DNA of 64,000 nucleotides from Allonocardiopsis opalescens (GTDB lineage: Bacteria > Actinomycetota > Actinomycetes > Streptosporangiales > Streptosporangiaceae), in assembly GCF_003002095.1 (NCBI RefSeq), contig NZ_PVZC01000001.1, positions 806,001 through 870,000 of the forward strand, read 5' to 3'. Below the pieces are notes generated by a model. It was not told the DNA's origin. It saw only the letters and a program-made list of their open reading frames with translations, and searched no databases. Position 1 is the first letter of the stretch. Every line of letters starts with the position of its first letter. The translations under genes and the position numbers were made by a program. Of the stretch, positions 37,418 through 45,553 are shown piece by piece.

Positions 37418-40400
37418 TTGAGTGCGAACGAGAACAGTGCCGGTCCCGACCCGCGTGACGGCGCCGCGGGGCGTGGCGAACCGAGTGCCGACGGCAGCGG
37501 GCGCGACCTCGGCTGGTTCAGCAGGCCGGCCAAGAGCGACGGCGGCGCCCCCGACGCCGGCGGCCTGACGCCCGAGCCCGAGCCTGCCGCAGGCCGGGAA
37601 CCCGACGACGCGGACGAGCGAGGCCCCGCGACGCCCTTCGGCGCACCGGGCGCTGCCGGCGGGCCCGCCGACCGCGGCTCCGCCGAGGACGGCGCCGAGG
37701 GCGCCCCGCCGCGCTGGGACCCCTCCGCCGGGTCCGGCGACGGCTGGAGCGCGTCCACTCCGTTCGGCGGATCCGGCGCTCCGGCCGATGGCGGCGCGGA
37801 CCCGGATCCGCGGGCCTCCGGCTCCGACGACGCGGCCGCGGACTCCGGCGGGACGCCCGCCGCCCCCGAGGAGGACGGCGGCGAGGCCGGCCTGGCCCTC
37901 GGCGACTTCGACGCCCGCGCCGACGGCGCCGCGGGCAACGGCGCGGGCCCGGCGCCCGGCACCGCCAACGGCTCCCACGGGCACGGGCCGGACGCCGGCG
38001 AGCCCGCCGCCGATCCGAGCGCCGGCTGGTCGGTCCCGGCGGACGATGACGACGCCGACCTGGTGGCCGAGCACTTCGATCCCCGCTCCGACGCGGAGCC
38101 GCTGGACGACGGCGCCGACTGGAGCGGCTCCGGGACGCCCTGGGGCGGCGCCGATCAGGCCGACGACTCCGGCGCCCGCTCCGACGCCGGTCCGTTCGAG
38201 CACGGCGAGGACCCGGGCGCGGACCGCTCCGGCGCCGACCCGTCGCCGATTCCGCTTGAGGTGTCCGACGGTGATGACGCGGCCGCCCGCCCGGACGCCG
38301 CCTGGGACGCGCCGGCCCCGCCCGCCGCCTCGGACGGCCTCGCGGACGCCGGTGCGGACCCGGTCGTCGGCACCGGTTCGGTGTGGGCGTCGCCGGCTCC
38401 GCTGGAGGCGTCCGACGACGACGGCGCGGAGGCGCGTCCGAGCCCGGCCTGGGAGGCGCCGGCTCCGAGCGCCGCGGCCACGGCCGCCGAGAACGCCGAC
38501 GCCGACACCACCGACGCCGAGCGCCCCGGTTCGGCGTGGGCGTCGTCCGCGCCGATGGACGGCTCCGACGATGGCGACGCGGACATCCGGCCGGGCTCCG
38601 CCTGGGACGCGTCCGCGCCGTCCAACGCCGGGGAGCCGGCCGGGTACGGCGCCTTCGGCGGCCCTGAGGCGGACGAGCCCGCCGCGGAGTGGGGCGCGTC
38701 GAAGCCCTTCCGGATCCCGGGCGACCTCGAGCCCGAGCCCGACGACGCCGACGAGCCCGGCGCCGCGGCCGCGGGCCAGGGCTACGGCGCCTTCGGCAGC
38801 GGGGCGGACGAGCCCGACGCCGACGACTTCGGCACCCGCACCCGGGCGCGGACGCCCTTCGGCCCGGCGGGCGTCGAGGGCTACACGGCCGGAGCCGTCG
38901 ACGACGGCGACCGCACCGCCGGAACCCCGGACGGCGACACCTCTGGCACCGACGCCGGCGACCGCGCCGAGACCCCCGTGGCGGCCGCGGCCGCCGCGGC
39001 GGCCGGCGGCGAGCCGCCGGTCACCCCGCGCTCGCCCGACGACCCTCGGCTCTCCGACACCGGCCCCAACCGGCCGATGCGCCCCGGCGGCGGCCCGCCG
39101 GAGCCGCCCGGCGACGACGCGGACGCCGCCTCGGGCGGCGGTGGCGACCGTCCCCGGCGGCCCAGGCGGCACCGGCCGCTGGCCGCCAGGATCGGCATCT
39201 GGGCCGCCAGCCTGGTGGGGGCGGTGATGGTGGCGGGCCTGGCAGCCTTCGGCGTCGCCTACGCCGCCATCGACGTGCCCGACGCCGTGCAGCCCTCCGC
39301 CGAGTACGAGGGCTCCGTCTTCTACTACCGCGACGGCGAGACCGTGCTGGCCCGCCAGGGCATCGACCGCCGCCCGGTGAGCCTGGACGAGGTGCCCGAG
39401 CACGTCCGCAACGCCGTGCTGTCCGCCGAGAACCGCGACTTCTACAGCGAGCCGGGCGTGTCCGTCACCGGCACGATGCGGGCACTGTGGTCCACCGTCA
39501 CCGGCGAGCAGGTGCAGGGCGGCTCCACCATCACCCAGCAGATGGTGCGCAACTACTACGAGGGCCTGAGCCAGGAGCAGACGGTCCAGCGCAAGCTGGC
39601 CGAGATCGTCATCGCGATCAAGGTCGACCAGGAGCGCACCAAGGACTGGATCCTGGAGCGCTACCTCAACACGATCTACTTCGGCCGGGGCGCCTACGGC
39701 ATCGAGGCGGCGGCGCACGCCTACTTCGGCAAGGGCGTCGGTGAGCTGACCCCCGACGAGTCGGCCTTCCTGGCCGCCGCCATCCAGCAGCCCACCGCCT
39801 TCGGCGAGGCCGACGAGAGTCACCTGCCGGCCGAGGAGGCCCGCTGGCGCTATGTGGTCGACGGCCTGGTCACCATGGGCTCGGTCACCCAGGCGGAGGC
39901 GGCGGCGATGGAGTTCCCGCTGCCCCAGGAGCAGGAGCCGCTGGTCGACCTGGGCGGGCAGACCGGGTACATGTGGCAGCAGGCCCTCAGCGAGCTGGAG
40001 CAGCGCGGCTACACCGAGGACGACATCAACCGCGGCGGCTACGAGATCGTCACCACCTTCGACCAGGACATGATGGCCTCCGCCGAGGAGGCGGTGCGGG
40101 AGGTGCTGCCCGAGGGCACCTCCGAGGAGGTCCTGGTGGGCGTCGCCTCGGTGGAGCCGGGCACCGGCGAGGTCTGGGCCTTCTACGGCGGCCGCGACTA
40201 CGAGCAGGACCAGTTCGACACCGCCTTCCGCGGCAGCGCCCAGGTCGGCTCCAGCTTCAAGCCCTACGTGCTGGCCGAGGCGCTGGAGCAGGGCTTCAGC
40301 CTGAACAGCTTCATGAACGCCAGCTCGCCCCAGGTCTTCAACGGCAGCCCGGTGGAGAACTACGGCGGCACCAGCTACGGCAACGTCTCCCTGCTCCAGG

Positions 40401-41266
40401 GCACGGTGAACTCGGTGAACACCGGCTACATCCAGCTGGCGGTCGAGGCCGGGCTGGCCGACGTCGTGGAGATGGCCGAGCGCGCGGGCATCCCGGCGCA
40501 GCGGCTGGAGCCGCACGCCGAGGCGCCCACCCTGGCGCTGGGGGTGGCGTCGATGACCCCGGTCGAGCAGGCCGGCGGCTTCGCCACCTTCGCCTCCGGC
40601 GGTGTGCAGTACGACCCCCACGTCATCCGCTCGATCACCGACCGCTCCGGGCAGACCGAGGAAATCAGGGTCGAGGGCGAGCGGGCGATGGACGAGGGCG
40701 TGGCCGCCGACACCACCTACGCGCTCACCCAGGTGGTGCAGCGCGGCACCGGCACCGGCGCGGCGCTGCCCGACGGGCGCCCGGTGGCCGGCAAGACCGG
40801 CACCACCGACAGCAGCGCGGCGGTCTGGTTCGTCGGCTACACCCCGCAGCTGTCCACCGCCGTCGCGATCTACCAGCGCGACAACCAGGAGATCACCGGC
40901 ATCCCCGGCTACTACAGCCTCACCGGCGGCACCCTGCCCGCCGACGTCTTCCGCACCTACATGACCGCCGCCATGGACGGCCAGGAGGTGGAGAGCTTCC
41001 CCGAACCGGTCTGGGGCGGCGGCGACCGCTCGCTGGCGCCGGCGCCCGCGCCGACCACCCAGGCGCCCGCGCCGGACGACGGCACCGTGCCCGAGCCGGA
41101 CCCCGGCACCACCGACCCCGGCCCGGTGGAGCCCGAGCCCGAGCCCAGCATCCCGACCGAGCCCGACCCCGGGTCCCCGACCACGGAGCCGGGTCCCGAC
41201 CCGGAGCCGACCGGCGAGCCGCCCATCTGGCCGCCCGACGACGGCGCCCGCCGGGAGGACCAGTAG
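37418..41266 (+). CDS. Bifunctional class A penicillin-binding protein with a 590-residue disordered N-terminus
   Basis: This enzyme polymerises and cross-links peptidoglycan. From a TTG start (SD GGGGGA nine bases away; MSANENSAGPDPRDG) it is 1282 residues, against 700-900 for typical actinobacterial class A PBPs. Residues 1-590 are cytosolic, acidic and low-complexity, with about 50-residue repeats. A membrane helix spans about 592-616. The GT51 domain has Glu671 (SAENRDFY) and GGSTITQQMVRNYY. The transpeptidase has SSFK (Ser945), SVN (999-1001) and KTGT (1126-1129). A Pro/Glu/Thr tail ends the protein. Other starts upstream cannot be excluded. Confidence 0.9.
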   Translation: MSANENSAGPDPRDGAAGRGEPSADGSGRDLGWFSRPAKSDGGAPDAGGLTPEPEPAAGREPDDADERGPATPFGAPGAAGGPADRGSAEDGAEGAPPRWDPSAGSGDGWSASTPFGGSGAPADGGADPDPRASGSDDAAADSGGTPAAPEEDGGEAGLALGDFDARADGAAGNGAGPAPGTANGSHGHGPDAGEPAADPSAGWSVPADDDDADLVAEHFDPRSDAEPLDDGADWSGSGTPWGGADQADDSGARSDAGPFEHGEDPGADRSGADPSPIPLEVSDGDDAAARPDAAWDAPAPPAASDGLADAGADPVVGTGSVWASPAPLEASDDDGAEARPSPAWEAPAPSAAATAAENADADTTDAERPGSAWASSAPMDGSDDGDADIRPGSAWDASAPSNAGEPAGYGAFGGPEADEPAAEWGASKPFRIPGDLEPEPDDADEPGAAAAGQGYGAFGSGADEPDADDFGTRTRARTPFGPAGVEGYTAGAVDDGDRTAGTPDGDTSGTDAGDRAETPVAAAAAAAAGGEPPVTPRSPDDPRLSDTGPNRPMRPGGGPPEPPGDDADAASGGGGDRPRRPRRHRPLAARIGIWAASLVGAVMVAGLAAFGVAYAAIDVPDAVQPSAEYEGSVFYYRDGETVLARQGIDRRPVSLDEVPEHVRNAVLSAENRDFYSEPGVSVTGTMRALWSTVTGEQVQGGSTITQQMVRNYYEGLSQEQTVQRKLAEIVIAIKVDQERTKDWILERYLNTIYFGRGAYGIEAAAHAYFGKGVGELTPDESAFLAAAIQQPTAFGEADESHLPAEEARWRYVVDGLVTMGSVTQAEAAAMEFPLPQEQEPLVDLGGQTGYMWQQALSELEQRGYTEDDINRGGYEIVTTFDQDMMASAEEAVREVLPEGTSEEVLVGVASVEPGTGEVWAFYGGRDYEQDQFDTAFRGSAQVGSSFKPYVLAEALEQGFSLNSFMNASSPQVFNGSPVENYGGTSYGNVSLLQGTVNSVNTGYIQLAVEAGLADVVEMAERAGIPAQRLEPHAEAPTLALGVASMTPVEQAGGFATFASGGVQYDPHVIRSITDRSGQTEEIRVEGERAMDEGVAADTTYALTQVVQRGTGTGAALPDGRPVAGKTGTTDSSAAVWFVGYTPQLSTAVAIYQRDNQEITGIPGYYSLTGGTLPADVFRTYMTAAMDGQEVESFPEPVWGGGDRSLAPAPAPTTQAPAPDDGTVPEPDPGTTDPGPVEPEPEPSIPTEPDPGSPTTEPGPDPEPTGEPPIWPPDDGARREDQ
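38252..38640 (+). repeat. In-frame degenerate tandem repeats in the PBP gene
   Basis: Three units of about 147-153 bp begin at 38252, 38399 and 38552. Each encodes P-(L/M)-(E/D)-x-SD-acidic-x-RP-xx-AW-(D/E)-A-x-AP, followed by an Ala/Asp-rich spacer. They lie in the cytosolic region and are divergent in sequence, so probably old. Confidence 0.7.
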
Positions 41267-41279
41267 CGGCCCGGCGCCC

Positions 41280-42374
41280 TCAGGCCACCCGCACCCCGCA
41301 GCCGCAGGCCGCGGGGTCGGGGGCGGCCGGCCGCTCCAGCGGGCGGTCGGTGGGCGCGCGGAACAGCGCCGAGCCCGGGGTGGCGCCGCTGAGCGCGTCG
41401 GCGGCCAGGATGACCGCGGCCGAGGTCCAGGTGGTGCGCTCCACCGGCCAGCGCACGTCATTGGCGAACTGGTAGCCGGTCCAGTAGGCGCCGGTCTCGT
41501 CGCGCAGGTGCTGGATGTCGCGGAAGAGCCGCAGCGCCGGTCCGCGCAGGCCGGCGGCGTCCAGGGCCAGCACCAGCTCCGAGCTCTCGGCGGCCGTCAC
41601 CCACGGCTGGTCGCTGACGCAGCGGGCGCCGAGCCCGCGTACCACGAACTCCGACCAGCGCCGGTGGAAGCGCTCGCGTGCCGCCGCCCCGCGCACCGCG
41701 CCGCCCAGCACCGGGTAGTACCAGTCCATCGAGTAGCGGGAGCGGTCGGCGAAGACGTCCTCGTGCTCGGCGACGAGGTGGCCGAGCCGGTCGGCGGCCA
41801 GCTCCCAGCCCGGCTGCGGATCGTCCAGGCGCTCGCCCAGCGCGACGCCGCAGCGCAGCGCGTGGTACACGCTGGAGCAGCCGGTGAGCAGCGCGAACGG
41901 GGCGGGGGAGCCGTCGGGTCCGCGCGCCCAGCGCACCTCGCCGCGCGGCGCCTGGAGGGCCAGCACGAACTCCAGCGCGCGCCGCACCGCCGGCCACAGC
42001 CGGGTCGCCGCGCCGGTGTCGCCGGTGACCAGCAGGTGGTGCCAGACGCCGGTGGCCAGGTACGCGGTCTGGTTGGCCTCGCGGGTGGGGTCGGAGACGC
42101 GGTCGGAGCCGCCGCGCCGGTAGGCGGCGGGCCAGGAGCCGTCGGGCCGCTGCATCGCGGCCAGCCACTCATAGGCGCGCACCGCCTCGGCCCGGTGGCC
42201 GGCGACGGTGAGCGCCATCGCGCACTCCACGTGGTCCCACGGGTCCAGCCGCCCCCCGGGGAACCACGGGATCGCGCCGGAGGGCTCCTGGACCGCGAGC
42301 AGGTAGCGGGCCGTGGTGAGCAGCTGCCCGGCGCTGAGGGCGCCGGGTACCTCGGGGACCTCAGGCAGCGGCAT
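41280..42374 (-). CDS. Terpenoid-cyclase/prenyltransferase-fold (alpha/alpha toroid) protein
   Basis: The 364-residue protein is made of repeated helical pairs with the QW-like cadence of prenyltransferase/squalene-cyclase folds: YLLAVQEPSGAIPWFPGG, AYEWLAAMQRPDGSWPAAY, ALEFVLALQAPRGEVRWARG, and DETGAYWTGYQFANDVRWP. No DxDD cyclase motif is visible, so it is probably not a squalene-hopene cyclase. It is the last gene of a minus-strand run and overlaps the methyltransferase gene by 14 bases. Such proteins occur with methyltransferase and glycosyltransferase genes in actinobacteria; the reaction is unknown. It converges on the PBP gene with only 13 bp between stops. Confidence 0.75.
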   Translation of the reverse strand: MPLPEVPEVPGALSAGQLLTTARYLLAVQEPSGAIPWFPGGRLDPWDHVECAMALTVAGHRAEAVRAYEWLAAMQRPDGSWPAAYRRGGSDRVSDPTREANQTAYLATGVWHHLLVTGDTGAATRLWPAVRRALEFVLALQAPRGEVRWARGPDGSPAPFALLTGCSSVYHALRCGVALGERLDDPQPGWELAADRLGHLVAEHEDVFADRSRYSMDWYYPVLGGAVRGAAARERFHRRWSEFVVRGLGARCVSDQPWVTAAESSELVLALDAAGLRGPALRLFRDIQHLRDETGAYWTGYQFANDVRWPVERTTWTSAAVILAADALSGATPGSALFRAPTDRPLERPAAPDPAACGCGVRVA

Positions 42375-43137
42375 GGGCCAGGCCCGCGCCCTCGGCCGCC
42401 TTGTCCGCGCCCCGCCGCGGCGGGGCGGGCGGCCGGCGCAGGTAGACGACGACGCTCTTGCCGATCAGCGGGTTGAGCAGCCGCTCCGCCGAGCGGGTCA
42501 GCCAGGGGCGCTTCATGATGTCCCACACCAGCAGCCGGTGGTAGAGCCGGGCGGCGGGATGCTCGTCGGCGTCGACGCCCACCGCGCACTTGATCCACCA
42601 GTACGGGGCGTGCAGGGCGTGGGCGTGGTGGTGCGGCCCGATCCGGAAGCCGGCCGCCTTGAGCTTGGCCTCCAGCTCGGCGCGGGTGTAGATGCGGATG
42701 TGGCCGCCCTCGACGGTGTGGTACTCCTCCGACAGCGCCCAGCAGACCCGTTCGGGCAGCCACGAGGGCACGGTGACGGCCGCGATCCCGCCCGGCCGCA
42801 GCACCCGGAACAGCTCGGCCATCGCGCGGGTGTCGTCGGGGATGTGCTCCAGGATCTCGGCGGCCACCACCCGGTCGAAGGAGCCGTCGGGGAAGGGCAG
42901 CGCCAGGGCGTCGCCCGCGACCGCTTCGGCCCGGGCGCCCTCGGGGGCCTCGCCCTCGGCGCGCATCGCGGCGAACATGCCGGCGACGCCGGCCAGTTCG
43001 GCCTCGTCGCGGTCGAAGGCGACGACGGCGGCGCCGCGCCGGTAGAGCTCGAAGGCGTGCCGGCCGCCGCCGCAGCCCAGGTCAAGCACGCGGTCGCCGG
43101 GCCGTACCGGGAACCGGTTGAAATCGACGGTGAGCAC
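42361..43137 (-). CDS. Class I SAM-dependent methyltransferase
   Basis: The 258-residue protein has motif I VLDLGCGGGRHAFELYRRGA (residues 20-39), the acidic VVAFDRDEAEL, a LPFPDGSFDRVVAAEILEHI segment and LRPGGIAAVTVPSW. The latter are the Methyltransf_11 hallmarks. The C-terminal half (GPHHHAHALHAPYWWIKCAV) is rich in aromatic residues and may form a lid or substrate site. The start ATG is at 43137 in weak SD context. It overlaps the cyclase-fold gene downstream and follows the glycosyltransferase by 56 bp, so the three are probably one transcript. Confidence 0.87.
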   Translation of the reverse strand: MLTVDFNRFPVRPGDRVLDLGCGGGRHAFELYRRGAAVVAFDRDEAELAGVAGMFAAMRAEGEAPEGARAEAVAGDALALPFPDGSFDRVVAAEILEHIPDDTRAMAELFRVLRPGGIAAVTVPSWLPERVCWALSEEYHTVEGGHIRIYTRAELEAKLKAAGFRIGPHHHAHALHAPYWWIKCAVGVDADEHPAARLYHRLLVWDIMKRPWLTRSAERLLNPLIGKSVVVYLRRPPAPPRRGADKAAEGAGLAHAAA

Positions 43138-43193
43138 GCCGCTCCTCTCTCACGGGTCCTGCCGCAACTGGGGGTGGTGCCGGCCGGGTCCGC

Positions 43194-44456
43194 TCAGCCC
43201 GCGGGCGCGGGCCGGCGGCGGGCGGCCGGGCGCCGGTCGGCCGCCTCGCGGTAGCGCTCGGCGGTCGCCTCGGCGACCGCACGCCAGGTGTAGCGGCGCT
43301 GGACGCGCTCCCAGGCGGCGCGGCCGAGCCTGCGGCGCGCCTCGGGATCGTCCAGCAGGGCGCCGACGGCCGCCGCGAGCTCGGCGTCGTCGCCGGGGGC
43401 GACCAGCACGGCGGCCTCGCCCACCACCTCGGGCAGCGCCCCGGCCCTGCTGGCCACCAGCGGGGTGGCGCAGGCCATCGCCTCCACGGCGGGCAGCGAG
43501 AAGCCCTCGTAGAGGGAGGGCACCACCGCCACCTGCGCGCTGGCCAGCAGCCTGGCCAGGGCGTCGTCGTCGATGCCCTGCACGAACTCGACCCGGCCGC
43601 GCAGCGACAGGGCGTCCACCAGCCGGTCGGTGGCGCCGCCCTCGTTGGGGCGGCCGACCACGATCAGGGAGACCTCGCGCTCGGTGGCGAGCTTGGCGAG
43701 CGCGCGCAGCAGGGTGGCGACGCCCTTGAGCGGGCTGTCGGCGCTGGCCACCGTGACGATGCGGCCGGGCACCCGCTCCACCTCGGGCCGCTCGCGGAAG
43801 GAGCGGGTGTCCACGCCCATCGGCACCACGCTGAGGCGCTCGGGCGCGACCCCGAACTCGCGGGAGACGTCGTCGGCGGAGGAGCGGGAGGGCACCAGGA
43901 TCGGGCCGACGCGGCGGGCCACCCGGCCCTGCATCCGGACGAAGCCGTACCAGCGGCGCTTGCCGAGCCGCTGCCAGCCGGTCGCCGACTCAAGCTCGAT
44001 GCGGCGGTCGACCGTGATGGGGTGGTGGATGGTGGTGACCAGCGGGAAGCCGAGCCGGACCAGCCCGAGCATGCCGTAGCCGAGGGTCTGGTTGTCGTGG
44101 ACCACGTCGAGGTCGGCGCGGTGGCGCAGCGCGCGCAGGGCGCGCAGCGAGAAGGTGAGCGGTTCGGGGAAGCCGGCCGTCCACATGGTGGCGACCTCGA
44201 CGGCGTCGATGCCGTCGCGCCAGTGGCTCAGCGGCGGGGTGCGGAAGGGGTCGTCGTCCCGGTAGAGGTCGAGGCTGGGCACCCGGTTCAGCAGGGGGCC
44301 GGGGTCGAGCTCCGGGTAGGGCTGGCCGGAGAAGACCTCGACGCGGTGGCCGAGCGCGGCGAGTTCGCGGGAGAGGTGGCGGACGTAGACGCCCTGTCCG
44401 CCGCTGTGCGGCTTGCTGCGGTACGACAGCAGCGCGATGCGCAGGGGGTGGGTCAT
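43194..44456 (-). CDS. GT4-family glycosyltransferase
   Basis: The 420-residue GT-B enzyme has the GT4 N-terminal loop LLSYRSKPHSGGQGVYVRHL and the C-terminal nucleotide-sugar motif YEGFSLPAVEAMACATPLVAS with the E-x7-E pair. DLDVVHDNQTLGYG and TTIHHPITVDRRIELE mark the acceptor side. GT4 includes the phosphatidylinositol mannosyltransferases and many glycolipid or glycan enzymes; sugar and acceptor cannot be read here. It is the first gene of the minus-strand run. TAGAAT on that strand at 44677-44672 is a possible -10, giving a long leader. A KstR-type box lies further upstream. Confidence 0.88.
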   Translation of the reverse strand: MTHPLRIALLSYRSKPHSGGQGVYVRHLSRELAALGHRVEVFSGQPYPELDPGPLLNRVPSLDLYRDDDPFRTPPLSHWRDGIDAVEVATMWTAGFPEPLTFSLRALRALRHRADLDVVHDNQTLGYGMLGLVRLGFPLVTTIHHPITVDRRIELESATGWQRLGKRRWYGFVRMQGRVARRVGPILVPSRSSADDVSREFGVAPERLSVVPMGVDTRSFRERPEVERVPGRIVTVASADSPLKGVATLLRALAKLATEREVSLIVVGRPNEGGATDRLVDALSLRGRVEFVQGIDDDALARLLASAQVAVVPSLYEGFSLPAVEAMACATPLVASRAGALPEVVGEAAVLVAPGDDAELAAAVGALLDDPEARRRLGRAAWERVQRRYTWRAVAEATAERYREAADRRPAARRRPAPAG

Positions 44457-44954
44457 CGCCGCCTCACCCGGCCAGATCCGGTCCGGCCGACAGGTTCCCG
44501 CGCACGAACCACCCCTCTTCGCCCCATGGCGCGCGCTCGGCCGGACGGTGCGGACATTCCGGTTGCCGCGCTGATGAAGACTGACCTTAGCCGACCTGTG
44601 CGCCGCCGATCCGATCCGCTCGCCGCCGCGGGCGGCGCCGGCCGGGCCGGCGCGCGAGCGGGCCGAACAAGATTCTAGTTTTCGGCGCCCCCGGCGCGGA
44701 CGCCCGGGGCCGCCCGCGCCGCGCACCGGCGGCCGCGTGCGGCTCGAACTAGAACATGTTCCACTGGGCTCGGTGTGCCGAATATGGTGCTTTCTCTACG
44801 TAAGAGTCACCTCGGCGCAGGCGTTCGAGAACGCGTGCCAGGATAAGCTGGCCCTGACGCGGACGGGGCCGCGCCTGGTGCACGACCTGTTTTGCCGCCC
44901 GGGCCGGTCCGAAGGACGCGATCGGCGCCAGTGGAGACCCGAGGGGGCACGACG
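44457..44954. other. Divergent control region between the glycosyltransferase run and the TetR gene
   Basis: 498 bp. It holds the KstR-type box at 44750-44763, a partial box GAGAACGCGTGCCA at 44827-44840, and an imperfect dyad (GCCGAA at 44662-44667 and TTCGGC at 44681-44686) around a minus-strand TAGAAT. No gene was accepted here. Confidence 0.55.
44750..44763. promoter_or_regulatory. KstR-type operator
   Basis: TAGAACATGTTCCA fits the mycobacterial KstR consensus TNNAACNNGTTNNA at every fixed base, 192 bp upstream of a KstR-like TetR gene. Confidence 0.7.
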
Positions 44955-45545
44955 GTGAGCGGTCCTGCGGTGGAGTTGCGGCCTCGCGACACCCGGGGCC
45001 AGCACGAGCGCAGGCGGCGCATCGTGCAGGCCGCGGCCGCCCTCGCCTCGCGCGGCGGCGTGGAGAACATGCAGATGCGCACCGTCGCCAAGCGCGCCGC
45101 CGTCGCGATCGGCACCCTCTACCGGTACTTCCCCTCCAAGATGCACCTGCTGGCGGCGGTCGCCTCCGAGGAGCTGGCGCTGCTCGAGGAGGGCATCCGG
45201 CGCCGCCCGCCCCAGGCGGGCGACCCCGCCGGGCAGGTGGTCGAGGTGCTGATGCGGGCGGCGCGCGGGCTGATGCGCGAACCCGAACTGGCCGACGCGG
45301 TGGTGCGCTCGCTGCTGGCCGCCGGGCCGGAGACCGACATCGGCGCCGGGGTGAGCCGGCTGGTGCTGCGCGTCTCGGCCGGGCCCGGCGGCGGGCCGGC
45401 CGAGCCCGACCACGCCGAGCTCGTGCTGGCCGACTCCCTGGCCGGGGTGTGGGTGATGGAGCTGGCCGAGGTGCTCAGGGGCCGGCGCACGCTCGACCAG
45501 GCGCAGCTCCGCCTGGAGATCACCGCGCGCCGCCTGCTCGGCTGA
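44955..45545 (+). CDS. KstR-like TetR-family regulator
   Basis: The 196-residue protein has an N-terminal TetR HTH: HERRRRIVQAAAALASRGG, VENMQMRTVAKRAAVAIGTLYRYFPSK (cited in two parts) and HLLAAVASEELALLEEG. VQMR-like MQMRTVA and GTLYRYFPSK(M/V)HLL are close to mycobacterial KstR, the 3-oxo-cholestenoyl-CoA-responsive repressor of sterol catabolism. The ligand domain ends in AQLRLEITARRLLG. The GTG has GAGGGGG about 12 bases upstream. The matching box in its own upstream region supports autoregulation and control of the divergent glycosyltransferase run; ligand unknown. Confidence 0.87.
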   Translation: MSGPAVELRPRDTRGQHERRRRIVQAAAALASRGGVENMQMRTVAKRAAVAIGTLYRYFPSKMHLLAAVASEELALLEEGIRRRPPQAGDPAGQVVEVLMRAARGLMREPELADAVVRSLLAAGPETDIGAGVSRLVLRVSAGPGGGPAEPDHAELVLADSLAGVWVMELAEVLRGRRTLDQAQLRLEITARRLLG

Positions 45546-45553
45546 GCCGCGCC

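Noticed and set aside
37340-41461. Very long open frame (over 1300 codons) antisense to the PBP gene
   Set aside because: It is a by-product of high G+C: no domain, low-complexity Arg/Ala/Gly/Val composition, and it overlaps a gene with clear catalytic motifs. Similar antisense frames over kgd (19248-23081 in another frame and 19361-23560 on the other strand) were rejected for the same reason.
44737-44958. Small plus-strand frame upstream of the TetR gene
   Set aside because: Composition is atypical, no SD, and it covers the KstR-type box and control region.
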